A DNA stretch of 28,968 nucleotides, taken from positions 1 through 28,968 of the forward strand of contig MZNV01002062.1 of the NCBI GenBank assembly GCA_002081555.1, in the 5' to 3' direction. Of this stretch, positions 1 through 12,162 are shown piece after piece. Position 1 is the stretch's first letter. Each line of letters starts with the position of its first letter. Both the position numbers and the translations under genes were made by a program. The DNA comes from Protostelium mycophagum (lineage: Eukaryota; Evosea; Variosea; Protosteliida; Protosteliaceae). The notes beneath the pieces were generated by a model, which did no database searches, had not been told where the DNA came from, and worked only from the letters and a program-made list of their open reading frames with translations.

Positions 1-24
1 TGGGTTCGAATCCCAGAGCTGGCA
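1..24 (+). tRNA. 3' end of a tRNA gene (T-arm and acceptor), cut by the window edge
   Basis: The first bases form a T-arm: TGGG, then the loop TTCGAAT, then CCCA, followed by a 7-nt acceptor strand (AGCTGGC), a discriminator A at 24 and a run of six T at 25-30 that would serve as RNA polymerase III terminator. The order and spacing fit a eukaryotic tRNA 3' half with no encoded CCA. The acceptor implies a 5' end like GCCAGCT. The anticodon lies outside the window, so the isotype cannot be given. It sits about 97 nt before an internal dynein exon on the same strand. A truncated tRNA-derived repeat is the main alternative. Confidence 0.75.
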
Positions 25-121
25 TTTTTTGCATTTTGAAATTTTTTCCGCACATCATAAGTTGTGATTATTTGTCAATCTTTTTGGTGTTGTAAATGAG
101 ATTCTTATTGAAATAAAACAG

Positions 122-1030
122 GTTCGAGGCACATAGAGGACCGATTACGTCTACAGATTTCCATCCCTCTGGTGGATCCAGCAACTTTTCGCATTTATTC
201 TTGTCTACTTCTACTGACTGGACTTGTAAATTGTGGAATTCTAAGGTGAATACTTCGTACTCTTCCTTGAATTTTCATACTGACTCGTTGTAGATCCAGT
301 CCAGCAACAAGCTGGTCTATTCTTTTGAAGATGCCAGCGATTACCTCTATGACGCCAAATGGTGCCCCACACATCCCGCCATTTTCGCAACGGCTGATGG
401 GACCGGGACGCTTGATCTGTGGAACTTGAACGAAGAGGTATTTTATTCTATTTTTAGAATGTCTTTGACGTGTTCTCGTTGCCATAGACACGGTGAGATA
501 ACCGTGACTCTTGCGGAAACACATGTCAAAGACGTGTTCTGTGGCGTAAAGATGTTTCGGGTCATTTTTTGTCGACATTTTTGACATTTTTGACATCTTT
601 TTGACATTATTGACAGGTTGATGTACCCACCATCAAAACGACAGTATCAAGCCACGCATTATCCAAGTTGGTTTGGTCCGCAGACGGAAGAAAGATTATA
701 ACCGGTGATTCCAAGGGCCATCTCTATCTCTATGATGTCGGAGAGGTCAGGGTTCGATCTCTCACACTGCCTGTTTTTTTCGATTCGGACTCGAGCGTTG
801 CGGCTTCGCCGCACGATCCAAAAATAATCACCAAAAGATGTATCTACAACTCACAGAGTACATCTACAACGCAGAATCCCATCTTGACAAGATCTATTCT
901 ACAGCTTTATTTACTTTTGCAGAACACCACGCCCCACTCTGACGAATGGAATAAATTTGAGGATACTGTCCAAAAGATGACACAATCCCAGGCGGAGGTT
1001 ACACTTGACACCGCCGCCGCAGCCACGTAG
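122..1030 (+). CDS. DYNC1I: Cytoplasmic dynein intermediate chain, C-terminal exons (5' end outside window)
   Basis: The WD40 subunit that holds the dynein motor to dynactin and cargo. Four exons are readable: 122-245, 294-437, 617-745 and 923-1030 (TAG). The first reads [17 protein letters not shown] and then [15 protein letters not shown], closely matching the dynein-1 intermediate chain repeat with its DWTCKLW/DWTVKLW end. The second gives [19 protein letters not shown] and the third [18 protein letters not shown], two more WD40 blades. The last exon is a helical tail containing [13 protein letters not shown] and ending in an Ala-rich stretch, as in the family. Introns of 48, 179 and 177 nt are GT-AG; the first ends in TGACTCGTTGTAG. 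Upstream exons must lie beyond position 1, so the tRNA is probably intronic. Only the + strand frame is meaningful here. Confidence 0.93.
489..506. repeat. Hairpin CACGGT/ACCGTG in dynein intron
   Basis: CACGGT and ACCGTG arms (6 bp) separated by 6 nt, inside the second visible intron of the dynein gene. It belongs to the window-wide (C)ACGGT palindrome group described in the findings. Confidence 0.55.
799..813. repeat. GC-rich hairpin TGCGGCTTCGCCGCA
   Basis: A perfect 6-bp stem (TGCGGC/GCCGCA) with a TTC turn, in the last dynein intron. It is the first of five similar GC hairpins in otherwise AT-rich intron DNA (also near 9372, 23408, 24105 and 25553). Confidence 0.6.
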
Positions 1031-1464
1031 AATAGAAATATAAAATGATTTTCTCATCTTATTGTTTTTCGAATTAAACGAATCTACAACGGTGTTGTAG
1101 ACCAATCTGGCTGTCACTTGAAGGTATGAATCAGCTCAAAGAAGACGGGAGAACATAAACGATTTGTTTATACGTTCGTACCAAATGTATGCTATTAATA
1201 GCTCTGCGTCCGGTGAGTCAGGAGTGCTGCGGTCCATTAATTTTCTGAAAATGGATTTTCACTCGGGCATCTTACATTCCATTTTGCTCGGAGCATCAAT
1301 GAACAGCAGGGCCCGCCTGGTTAGCCTTCTATCATTGTACAATCTCGGTAACTACCGTGTGTGGTGAGACACGGTGTCACCCGTGTCGGAAAATTCAATC
1401 AAAAGTACAAACCGGATAATTAGCTGTTGCAACCCCAATTATTGATTCAGGAGAAGTTACATAA
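1031..1464. other. Intergenic region between dynein chain and histidine kinase
   Basis: No convincing gene. An open stretch at 1164-1367 starts with ATG but shows no recognisable protein and no splice continuation. The region holds an inverted repeat CTACAAC/GTTGTAG around 1084-1100, the palindrome CGGTAACTACCG (1346-1357), and a hairpin with 7-bp arms GACACGG/CCGTGTC (1368-1387). It would contain the dynein 3' flank and the kinase promoter. Confidence 0.5.
1346..1387. repeat. Two adjacent palindromes: CGGTAACTACCG, then GACACGG/CCGTGTC
   Basis: CGGTA and TACCG are perfect 5-bp arms around AC at 1346-1357. Ten bases further, GACACGG and CCGTGTC form perfect 7-bp arms around a 6-nt loop. They lie just upstream of the histidine kinase gene, and the first matches the repeated CGGTA-TACCG family. 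Confidence 0.6.
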
Positions 1465-3759
1465 ATGCAACAGAGTTCAAATGGAAGAAGATGGTGAGAT
1501 GTGATCTTATCTCTCCTCTAAACATGCATAGTGCCACGATTGGAATATCAGATATGGAGATTGAAGACGAGATTTATCGTGGAAGCAGAAGTGTTGTTAA
1601 GATTTTGAGGGTTATGAATTCCAATGTATCCCTTATCGCCAAATGTCCTGTCATTCCATCAAAAGTATGTCTTGTGATGATGCTCATGAAGTCAACAAAA
1701 TCTCTAGGACATGACCGAAAAATACACAAAGGAGATTGAGTTTTTGATGGCTCTCCAAAGCGTTCGTCACGTGCCAAAAAGCCACGGGGTGAACATGTGA
1801 GACTTGGTATTACGTATTGACCCTCTTCAGACATGCTTCATTGACGAAGTTCTTCATATTTTCATGACAGAATGTGAAGGAAGGTCCATTAGTGATCTGT
1901 TAAAGGTATATCATCATTTGTATTTCACTGATTATGAACAGGAGGGAACTTTTTCTATCAAGAGACTCTTGAAGATCTCGATCGCCATCGTGAAGGCCTT
2001 GGATGATCTCCATAAGAATGGAGTTATACATAGAAACCTCACACCCCATCACATCATGATCAATGAGAAGGATGACTCTGTGAAGTTTTTAGATTTCTCT
2101 ATGGCAACCATGCTTAAGAAGTCAACACCAACACATCATAGCGTAAAGATGTTGATGGGCTCATATGAGTACATTTCACCAGGTGATGTTGTGTCGTTCT
2201 CTTTGAAATTTCGAGGAGTTTTCTGATGGAGAACAGAGCAGACAGGAAGAATGAATACTGAGGTGATACATTAAAATATTTATTATCTTTTATTTTGAAA
2301 ATTAATTTAATATAACTTTTTGTACATATAAAGATAAAAAATCGATTTTGTGACTTTTGTACAGAAAATTCTATCAAATCAATTTCATAAAATTTTATTG
2401 ATTTATTATTTTATTTGTGTATTTCGTTTAAAGTTATTACAAGGTGGATTACCGAACAGATTATTACAGTTTGGGGGTGTTGATGTACCTCATGGCATCG
2501 GGACGGGTACCCTTCAGCAGCAGACAACACAACAAACTGCTATACGATCACATCGCGAGGTGATGACGTCATCTTTTACTTTTATGCTATTTTTAGTAGC
2601 TTTTGGGTATCTAGCGTAGATAATTACATCTGGAGAATGTCGACACAGGAAATGATGTGAAAAGACATGTCGACAATTCAGAGTGTACATCATTTTTTGC
2701 AGAAAATTTCCGTTGTGAATTCTCAAGAGATGTTCTACAACGGGTCACAAAACCAAAAGAAGTGTTCAACACATTTAAATATGTATTTTTTCACACGATT
2801 CAGGACCCCGATTGACCCCAGAGAGTACAATGATAAAATTCCCGAGATCTTGACGAAGATAATCTTGAAGCTATTGTCCAAAGATGCAGATAACCGGTAC
2901 CAGAGCGCCTACGGAATCATTTCGGACTTGGAAAAATCCGGCGAAATCCTGTCGAAGAATCAGAAGGATTTCAAGATTGGCGAGCACGATATCAAGGCGA
3001 TATTCCATGTGAGTCGTGTCTACAGAGTTGTAGAAGAACAAAAAATATTTAAAATTGAAAATAATATGAAATATTGAAAAAACAGATTTCACCAAAAATT
3101 TACGGACGAGAGGAAGAATGCCAGAAAATTCTGACACTTTTCCAAGAAGTGAGTTTCCCGCCAAAATTTGAATTTTAAAATGGAATTCATTTCTGCAGAT
3201 TGCTGATGGACAAGTGGCGACTAATTTGGTTGTTGTTTCTGGGCAGAGCGGAATTGGTAAGATATCTTGATCAGACGTCATCATCTCATTGTTTCTGTCA
3301 TGATGACGTCATCTCATTGTTTCCGGTCCTGATAAAAATCGTCATCTCTGGTAACATGTGATGTCTCGACATGAGTTGCGACATCTTAATTACGACCGAT
3401 GGAGGAAATAATGACATCATCAGGCAAGACACTGCTCATCAATGAGGTGCAGAAATCACTTTTAAAATATGGCGGGAGATTCATTTCCGGGAAGGGGATA
3501 TATTTTACAACGTTGTAGATGGTCACTTTCAAAGAAATATGGTGACGTCATCAGGTGGACCAGTTGAACAGAGCAATCCCGTTTTCTTGCATAATTCAGG
3601 CATTCCAACAGCTGTCAAGGTCCATCTTATCCGTACGTAATCCGATATTTCCAGGAAATTTCATTCTCTTCTGTTGTAGATCGATAAAAAAATACCTCTA
3701 TTAAAAAAATCTTGAATTTATTCAAGATAATTATTTACTTATCGCAAATATAATAATAA

Positions 3760-3790
<31 letters not shown>

Positions 3791-6700
3791 AATATCAACA
3801 GGAAAGTGAAGAAAAAATTTTGTTTTGGAAAAACAAAATTTTATCCAATTTAAATAGAAGAGGAAGAGCAATCACCGATAATATACCCGAGGGAAAGTTC
3901 TCAGAAATTTCTGATAAATTTCGGCGAAAAGAATGGAAAAAATCATGGAAAAATTCTGAAGAAAAACAGTTGAATTGATCATCGGAGTTCAACCGGAGTT
4001 ACCAGTTGTGGGGCCGATCGAAAATCTGACGAGATTTCGTGGAATTTTCGTGGATTTCGTGTCCACTTTTGGAACTCCAGACCATCCCTTGGTTCTATTT
4101 TTAGACGATCTACAGGTGATGGCTCTGTTGTAGATGCAAACACGGCACTTGACATGTCAAAATATTTTCAACAAAATAATGTCTCGTTGTAGATGACCAG
4201 ATATATCAACATAATCAATATGAATAATATTTATTGATTCTATTAGTGGGCAGACACCGCGACATTTTGCATCATCGAGTCCATCATCACGGATGCAAAA
4301 GTGAATAATTTATTACTCATTCTGAGCTATAGAAGCAACGAAGTGGACACATCTCATCCATTGTACATCGCATTACAGAGTATAAAAAAGAAGGTGATCA
4401 TTCCCAGAAATTTCCATGAAATCTCTCAGAAATTTCGTTGAAAATTCACTTGAAAAATTGGAAATTTTTTTTGGAATTCGATTTTTGGGATAAAAGGAGT
4501 ACTGATTGTAGATGTTCGTAATAACTGATCTAAAAATAGAGAGTAGTGAATCAGATCAACTTGAACCCATTATCTGCCGAAAATATAAATCAACTCTTGG
4601 CTGATTGTTTATGCACAACAAAAGACATCACAGCTCCTCTCAGTAAGATATCTCAAATCTCTGCTGAACAACTCCATCTACAACTCATTTTGTCAAGAAT
4701 TTCAAAATTTTCGAACAGAAATAAAATTTTGAAACTTGAAGAAAAGTTGTTGAAATTTTTTAAAAAAAACAGGTGACATCGTGATGGCCGAGACAAAAGG
4801 AAATCCATTATATTTGAATACTTGGCTCGAACATTTGGTCTCTGAAGGTTGTATACAATGGTCCAGTTCCCAGGGGAGGTGATGACGTCATCATTCCTTT
4901 TTCAGAATTTTCTGAAAATTAAAAAAATTAAAACCAAATTAATTCGTTGTAGATGGGTATGGGATCTATCTACAATCGTCGGAAACGAAATTTCCGGGAA
5001 TATCATGCAATTGATGAGCAAGAGGATCAAGAAATTGAGCCTGAACACGAAGAACATCTTATCCATGGCTGCCTGTATCGGCAACAAGTAAGATATCATA
5101 CATAATCTCGATCAATTTCGTCGTGATATCTTTGGTTCATTCGGCCAATTTTTTTGCATCATTTTTTCAAATTTAAAAAATAAATCAATAGTACTTTTGT
5201 GAGGTTATGAAGATATCTCAACTGATCTAAAAATAGATTCGAGTTATCTACACTGGCCATCATATGTCAAAAATCAGAACAAGAGATTTCTGAATTGTTG
5301 TGGCCGGCTGTACAGGATCATCTATTATTAGCACAAAATGATTCCGTTATGGATTTAGATAACCCAAAAATCGCGGGAAATGTCAGTTTGAGGTTCTTGC
5401 ACGACAAGGTATGACGTCATCACCTCATCACGAGATATCTTATTCTACGGCTTTGAATTTTTTGAGCACGGTTATAATGCAGTATCACGTTAACTAACCG
5501 TGAAAATGAGATATAATACCAATTTTGATTAAAAAATTAAAATTTTGACAGGTACAAGAGGCAGCATACGAATTGATAAATGCGGAAGAGAGGCCAAGTA
5601 TTCACATCAAAATCGCCCGACTTCTCCGAAAAGACGGTGAGATCTCCACGAAATTTCCGTGAAATTTCATTGAAGAACCCAGTGTTGGACACATCTACAA
5701 CCCACAATTACAACACGATGTTTGACATCTTGTCACATTATCTCAAATCTCAAGATATCATAAACGATATCTCGGAGAAAAAATGGGTGGCAGAATTATG
5801 TACAACTGCCACAGCAAGAGCAAAATCCTCTTCAGGTCTTTTTTTCAACTCGGAAATTAAAATCAACAAAACAGAAAATTAAATTTTAAAAAAAATTGAA
5901 AATTATAAATATCCAAAAATTTTGGGATATTTTTAAAGACATTTATTTTCTCAACTCAATTTGTCAGCTTACAAGACAGGAATTGAATGGTCCAATTTAG
6001 GTAAAAGACTCGTCTACAACTCTACTTTTCCTCGAAAATTTCTTCTCTATCTACAATCGGGAAATTTCTGAGAGAATTCAGGGCTGAAAATGTTGGATGA
6101 GGCAAGATGGGAAGAAGCATACAGGATGTCAATGGATTTAAGTTTGGTAATTTTTTCAATTTCAATATTTTTTTGAACTTATTTTTTAAGAAAAAATTCG
6201 CTATATTTGAATCAAAATATTTCGTATTTTCCAAGATGGAACAAACTATTCTTATTGGTGAAATCAAATTGACTGGTTGTAGATGTTGGCGGAGTGTGCG
6301 TATTTATCCGGGAAATTTGAAAAATCCAACGAAATCTACCCCATCATGTTTGAAAAGTAATTCCCATTCAATTGAAACCTTCTCATCACCATGAAACTCA
6401 CATTCCGATGAGACCTTCTTAAACCAATGAAACTGACTCGTTGTAGAGCCAGGGATAAGAATGACACCGTCTCCATTTATTTTGTGCAAGCGATGCAATA
6501 CGAATGGCAGCAGCTTTACATTCAAGTCATCTTAACGTACGGAAAATTATTGGCCGTGCACGGAGTCGAATTGCCGGATCCCACAATAGAAGATGAAAAG
6601 CACAAGCAACCGCTTTTGGATGTACGAAATTCCATTCAAATTTCATCTTAATTTCGGGAGATTCTTCATTCAAAAATTCCGAAAATCATCTTGTATTCTT

Positions 6701-9700
6701 TAAATCGAATCAAATTTTTTTGCAAGATAAAAAATACTCAAAAAAATATCAAATTTGAAATTTAAAATATCTAGCTCTTCTCCAAGTTGAGGAGAAAGAT
6801 CGGCGAAGATGCCGTCCAGATATTGCAGTTAGAGCAGACGGTACACCGGGGGAAAGTAGACTGCATGAAGGCATTTACACTCGCATGGCCGTCCATCTAC
6901 ATCCTGTCAAAATCTACATATCTGGCGTTATGCGTGACCATGGGTGAGTGAGATTTCTCGGAAAAAGTTGGGAAATTTATGGGAATTTTTTGGGAAATTT
7001 ATGGCTGAAAGAGTAGGGATGCAATACGCTTTTGAAAATGGAAATAATCCGTGGGCGGCACGTAAGTGAAATTTCTTCCATCTTTCTCAGGATTTTCACA
7101 TAAAATTCCGATGAAACCTGTTCTATTTTTAGAAGCAAGAGAATCCACACAAATTTTCGTGACTTTTCACCGAAATTTCGCAGCATTGTATCTGAACTGG
7201 GTGACATCCGCCCCCTCCATGACCGACGAACTACAATGGGCCGGAAAAATAGGTGACGTGGCTTACGCCCTGTCGGAAATTTACCCGAATTCTCCGATCA
7301 AAGATCGAATCTTGTTTTCCCATGGATGGCCTCAGTACAGGATCAAACCTCTAAAAACAGAATTGGATCTGATGGAGCTGTCTACAACGACCGCGATAGA
7401 GCTGGGAAATTATTTATTCGTCATTTATGCGGGTAATTCGTTCATGAGATTTTCATAGAATCATGGTTGAGATATCTCAGGTCATAATATGGTACAATAT
7501 TACTGGCACACTGGCACGAATCTACAATTGGTAATTTGACAGATATATTCTATAAGAATTTTCCCAATTTTTAAATTTTTTTTAAATTCTCAAAGTCTCA
7601 AATTGTAAAAGATGTTTGTAAAATCCAAATTCAATTTAATTCTAAAAAAATCAGGCATATGAGAAATACGAATGGGCATGTGAAGTCATGAAAGCCAACC
7701 CATATATCCGCGAATTTTCATCTTACGCAAATTATGCCATCCCTCTACACTTTGGCAAAACCAAGCAAATTGATGAGAATGAGGAGAAATGGCTGGAAGA
7801 GCAATCCCATAATCATTTTGTAATGGTCGGATATGCCATCGGAAAATTGCAGCAAAAATTCTGGTGTAAATCTACAATGAGCGAGAAGTTGGAGGCGGTG
7901 GACAGGTGGGGTCGTCTTGTTGTAGATGATCAATCTTACATATTTTTTATGTTTACATCGGTTTTTGTTTCGAGGTTTGAGAAGTCCGAGTTCCACAAAA
8001 GTCTCTATAATTAGATCTGACTCGTTGTAGATACATGCAAAATCGGGGTGGAATGGCGGGGTTTTACATGTTGATAGAATGTGATTTAATTTCACACATC
8101 ATGCTCCTCGAAATCATCTCTCACGGATTAATGGACGAATTTTCCCCGGAAAAGAGGTGAGAATTTTACGAAATCTCCATGAAAATTCACGGAGAATTCA
8201 GGTCGACATACGAAAATTTCATGAAAGATCGTATGACAGAGTTAGAGGGAGTGACGGAGTTAAATGAAGCTAGTAATTCCCACAAATTATCATTGTTGAA
8301 GGCAGAGGTGAATTTTCTTGTACTTTTCTCAAAAAATTCCAAGAAATTTCGTTGACACCAGACCAAGATTAAAACTTTTACGCAATATAAATACAACCTA
8401 TTTATATCAAATTTTAAATGCTATTTTTACAAATTAATGAGTTGTAGATTGCCATGAGCGAGAGGAGATATGACGTGGCACAGCGTTATTACCAAATATC
8501 GGCGACATCAGCTGTGGAGAATTCCCTCGCACATTGGGCCGCCCTCGCCTATGAATGCTTGGGGATATGTATGATCAAACAAGGTGAAATTTCGATGGCG
8601 ACCAAAGTTTCATTTTGATGAAACCGATCAGAAAATGAAATTTACGCGAAATTTCAGGTCTCAGTCTATGTGCCCGTGGGCCTATTATGGAATCTTATTC
8701 ATTGTACAAAAGATGGGGCTCCTCATTGAAATGCGACTTGTTCGCATCCGAATACGAATGGTTATTGGTGAGCTTTCCGAGAAATTTCTTTGCTTTTTCA
8801 TGTCAATATCTGTGAAATTTCTTCGAATTGATTATTTTCAGACAAGACAACAGAACACTGAAATAAAAAACGGTAAGCCTGATTTATTTAAATGGTTTCA
8901 GAGTCCATTCTGTTCATCATTCTCATCATCATCTAACACGGACACAGACACATTAGAGAGAGGCTCTGCCTCCTCTTTCACCATGGGCAGCTCCAGTGAT
9001 CAATCCGATACTTCCGCATTGGCGAGACTCGCATCTACGGTCAATCTGGATCTGACGATTGAAAATCTGGTGGAGAATCTAATGAAGGAGGCGATGTTAG
9101 TGTCTGGTGCCAGACATGGAATGTTTCTGATGAGGAATGGAGACGAATTGCACTTGATCGCGGTGGGCGATATGGATGATATCCAAGTGAGCATCATTTG
9201 AAATGGATCGTGATGGCGAGTGTCTCGTTGTAGATGCAAAGATACACCATTATTATAGTATTTTTGTATTGTGTCACCGCAATGTGTTCAAAATTGTATT
9301 TGTTTGGCACAAGATGCCATAGCATGAGTCACCATTCTGGTGGAGCTGTACATTTCCAAAAATAGAACACCGCGGCTCTGCCGCAATACAAGGATAAGCA
9401 ACAAATGTGACATCTTCATGCGTGTTTGTATACAAATGCCTCGTGACAATAATATTCTTCTATATATCGTGATCTACAATAGGTGAATATAAATAGTCCC
9501 GTCTACAATCCTGTAGATGGGTCACCTATGTCCATCATCAATTATGTCATCCGAAGCAAGAATTATTTATTCGTCCCAAATGCTAAAAAGAATGTCACAT
9601 ATGCCGGTAAGTTTTTCATGACTTTTTTGAAAATTGTGGGATCTACAATGTTGTAGACAGTCAATGACCACATTAGATGATCCCTTTATCAAAAAAATGA

Positions 9701-12162
9701 ACATCTTGTCGTTGATGTGCGTTCCGATCAGCGGAAGTCAAACACTTCGAGGAGTCATTTTATTGTCTAACTCTCTCACTTCTAATGTTTTCAATCACGA
9801 GGTTGTCAAGGTGATTAAAAATATTTCAAATGGTTATGTTCTTATCGTTGTAGATGGTCAGTGCTATCGCGTCCCAAATAATCGTGCACACCGATTCTGC
9901 CAAGTTGACACAATTATTGGAGCGAGAGACAAAAGAACTGAAAGCTGCGAAGAATTCAATGGAAGAATTTATTGACGTGTTATGTCATGGTGAGTGCGAG
10001 ATTTCCACGAAATTTCGGAGACATCGGGGAATTTCGGAAAATCGGGAAAATTCTGACTCATTGTAGAATTGCGTAATCCCTTGAATGGTATTTATGGAAG
10101 CAAACAGGTGAACACTTTAATCTAAAATAATACGATATTATTTCTTTGAATTGATTTCGCCATTTAATCAAAATTCGCAGATTTTAGAAGATCTCGTCTC
10201 CAATCTACAACGCGAGGTTCGAGTCCCCAACTTTTCCGTGGAAAGTTCACTGAAAATTCTGGACGAACAAAGCGAAATGGTCGAGGCGATTTCGGTTTCT
10301 GCAGACCATTTGAAAGAGCTTGTAAACACCGTATTAACCGTCTCTGCCCTTGAGAAGAAAACTCTGAAGCACGAGAACCAATCATTTGATCCCACTCTGG
10401 TCGTACGTAAGGTGAGTACATCTACAATTGAATTTTTTTTAGTTTAAAAGAAAACTTTATTTTGGTATTTTTGATTTTAAATTCTCTGTGATATTTTCAT
10501 CTTAAATTTCACATAAAATTCACCGAAATTTCAGGTCGGATTAATGTTCAAGGCGAGTCTGAGGAACAAGGGGTTATATCTAAACGATGATTTCCCGGAA
10601 CAAGTCCAAATCATCATCGGTGACCCGAACCGCCTCTCTCAGGTTTTCTTATTAATTTATTATTTTGAGTTGTAGATTTATTTTATTTTATTTTTTGAAA
10701 ATTAATTTTATGAGGATTTATTTTCGTGTTTGCTGAATTTTCACCAAATTTCAGGTTCTTGTGAACGTGATCTCAAACTCGATCAAGTTCATGGAGAGGG
10801 GAGGTTTGACCATCAGTTTCAATCAAATACAAATGAACCACGAGAAATCTGCACTCGAAATTTCGGTGAAAGATACCGGAATCGGAATGTCCGAAGACGA
10901 GATCAAAAAGGTGAAATTTCGTGAGAAAATTGACTGAAATTTCGCAGTTGTTTCTACCATTTTCCCAGGCCAACAATGACATACAGGGTCTATATGGTGG
11001 TTCAGGTGCGTAATCTACAATCCGTATTACAATGCTTCATTTTTATTTGTGTGTTTAAAGTTCCATCTACAACGAGGTTAAACAAATCAGGGCTGGGACT
11101 CCATATTGCAAAAGAAATCGTGGAACAAAACAGCGGGTCGATTAAGATCATTTCGCAGAAAGGTCAGAAGAATTTTCCTTGAATCTTCATCATGGCAATT
11201 TCGTTGAGTTTTCCAGGAATCGGGACGACCTGCACTGTGACCATGTTGTATGAGATAGATAAGACTCCTGAACCCGCTAAAAAACGGAAAATGACCAGGG
11301 ACAATTCTACCACAGAAGAGGTCATTTTATTTAATTTTTAAATTTTTATTTCAAACTGGTAAAGAGATCAATTATGTAAAAGAATTGTATAGTTGTAATC
11401 TTTTATGTCATATTCTCAACATTATTTTGAAATTCAAAAATCTGACACACTGATCTGATGCCCCCCCAGACACCTGTCAAACGTCAGATTTCTTCCGGGA
11501 ATATTCTTATTGTGGACGACAATGCCATAAATCTACGGTTACTCGATAAGATTTTAAAATCCGAAGGATATCATACAGAAACTGCGGAGAACGGAAAAGA
11601 AGCCGTTGAGATCGTGACGAGGTGAAATTTCGCTGAAATTTCGAGAGGTTCGGGAGTTTTCTGAGAATTTTACAGGAATTTTGCGGAAGGAAAGTCGCTT
11701 CACGCCATTTTGATGGATTTTGAGGTGAGATGAGTTGCGATGAGATTCGGTATGATGTCTTAACGACGTCATAGATGCCCATCATGAATGGTATCCAAGC
11801 AACGGAGATAATCCGACAATTAGAGATCGATCTGCATCGGACACCAACAAAAATAATAGGTATGGTTCTACAAACTTGTTTTATTCGAAATTCTTGAGTC
11901 AACAATCACATTCAGATATCTGCCTATTAGATGTTGTCATCTGCGGTTCTGCAGCGAAAATTTCTGTCGTACATTCTCATTTTTTGCATACAATCAAGTC
12001 ATTGTGCAGAAAAAAGCCTTTTGAAAATATGCAGGAGTCTCTGCAAACACTCGGCCAGTGCATGGAAGCACAGCGTTTGACGTGGGCATGAATTCGTATA
12101 TACACAAACCATTTCAGAAGAAGGACATTATAGAGGCTGTACAGATTAGCAATAAAGAGTAG
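1465..12162 (+). CDS. Group X-type hybrid histidine kinase: kinase-like, AAA ATPase, GAF, HisKA, HATPase, receiver
   Basis: About 49 exons, roughly 1,900 residues. Order: (a) a kinase-like domain at 1532-3008, with HRNLTPHH where HRD is expected (Asn codon 2035-2037), DFS instead of DFG at 2092-2100, then SPEQTGRMN and DYRTDYYSLGV, hallmarks of the kinases heading group X enzymes; (b) an AAA-type ATPase with Walker A GQSGIGKT split by an intron at 3257-3422 and Walker B VLFLDDLQWAD near 4100-4255; (c) a long helical region, about 4.5-8.8 kb; (d) GAF, about 9046-9810; (e) HisKA with CHELRNPLNG (His codon 9986-9988); (f) HATPase with NVISNSIKF, DTGIGM and GGSGLGLHIAK; (g) a receiver with VDDN, LMDFEMPIMNG (Asp codon 11716-11718) and a late KPF. 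The His-Asp relay looks intact; the front kinase probably is not catalytic. The start is ATG 1465, because it splices in frame over a 38-nt intron. One junction near 3493 lacks a GT donor in frame. The receiver segment before the last exon is short or incompletely resolved. Confidence 0.92.
2564..2571. promoter_or_regulatory. TGACGTCA palindrome inside an intron
   Basis: The intron starting at 2560 opens GTGATGACGTCATC, so a perfect CRE-like octamer lies next to the 5' splice site. The same octamer recurs at 3304, 3543, 4883, 5412 and 21578, always intronic. A regulatory role is unproven. Confidence 0.35.
3274..3323. repeat. Short direct repeat around GACGTCATC..TCATTGTTTC
   Basis: Two copies of GACGTCATC followed by TCATTGTTTC lie in tandem (about 3274-3295 and 3305-3323), with an extra ATC in the first. 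They are in the intron that splits the Walker A motif. Confidence 0.6.
3752..3794. repeat. AAT trinucleotide microsatellite
   Basis: About 14 near-perfect AAT/TAA units with one interruption. It lies in the histidine kinase intron just before the exon at 3802. Confidence 0.9.
5467..5502. repeat. Hairpin CACGGTT/AACCGTG in histidine kinase intron
   Basis: Perfect 7-bp arms (5467-5473 and 5496-5502) with a 22-nt loop that itself contains ACGTTAACT. A member of the ACGGT palindrome group, intronic. Confidence 0.55.
9372..9384. repeat. GC-rich hairpin GCGGCTCTGCCGC
   Basis: A 5-bp perfect stem with a 3-nt loop, in the roughly 295-nt intron 9187-9481 inside the GAF region. The core is the same as at 24105. 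Confidence 0.6.

Noticed and set aside
746-765. GGGTTCGATC resembling a tRNA B box
   Set aside because: No complementary T-stem and no other tRNA parts; it is the start of a dynein intron.
1164-1367. 67-codon open frame as a possible gene
   Set aside because: No recognisable domain, no splice partner, and contains palindromic intergenic sequence.
3892-3969. Non-GT donor after NIPE in the ATPase
   Set aside because: Using GTTCTC as donor and CTGAAG as acceptor gives a canonical in-frame join (IPEGKKTVELIIG).
8874-8902. 29-nt intron GTAAGC...TTTCAG
   Set aside because: Splicing breaks the frame, while reading through keeps NGKPDLFKWFQSPF open into the Ser-rich linker before GAF.
10205-10225. 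GAGGTTCGAGTCCCC resembling a B box
   Set aside because: Lies in a clear coding exon of the histidine kinase and lacks a tRNA fold.
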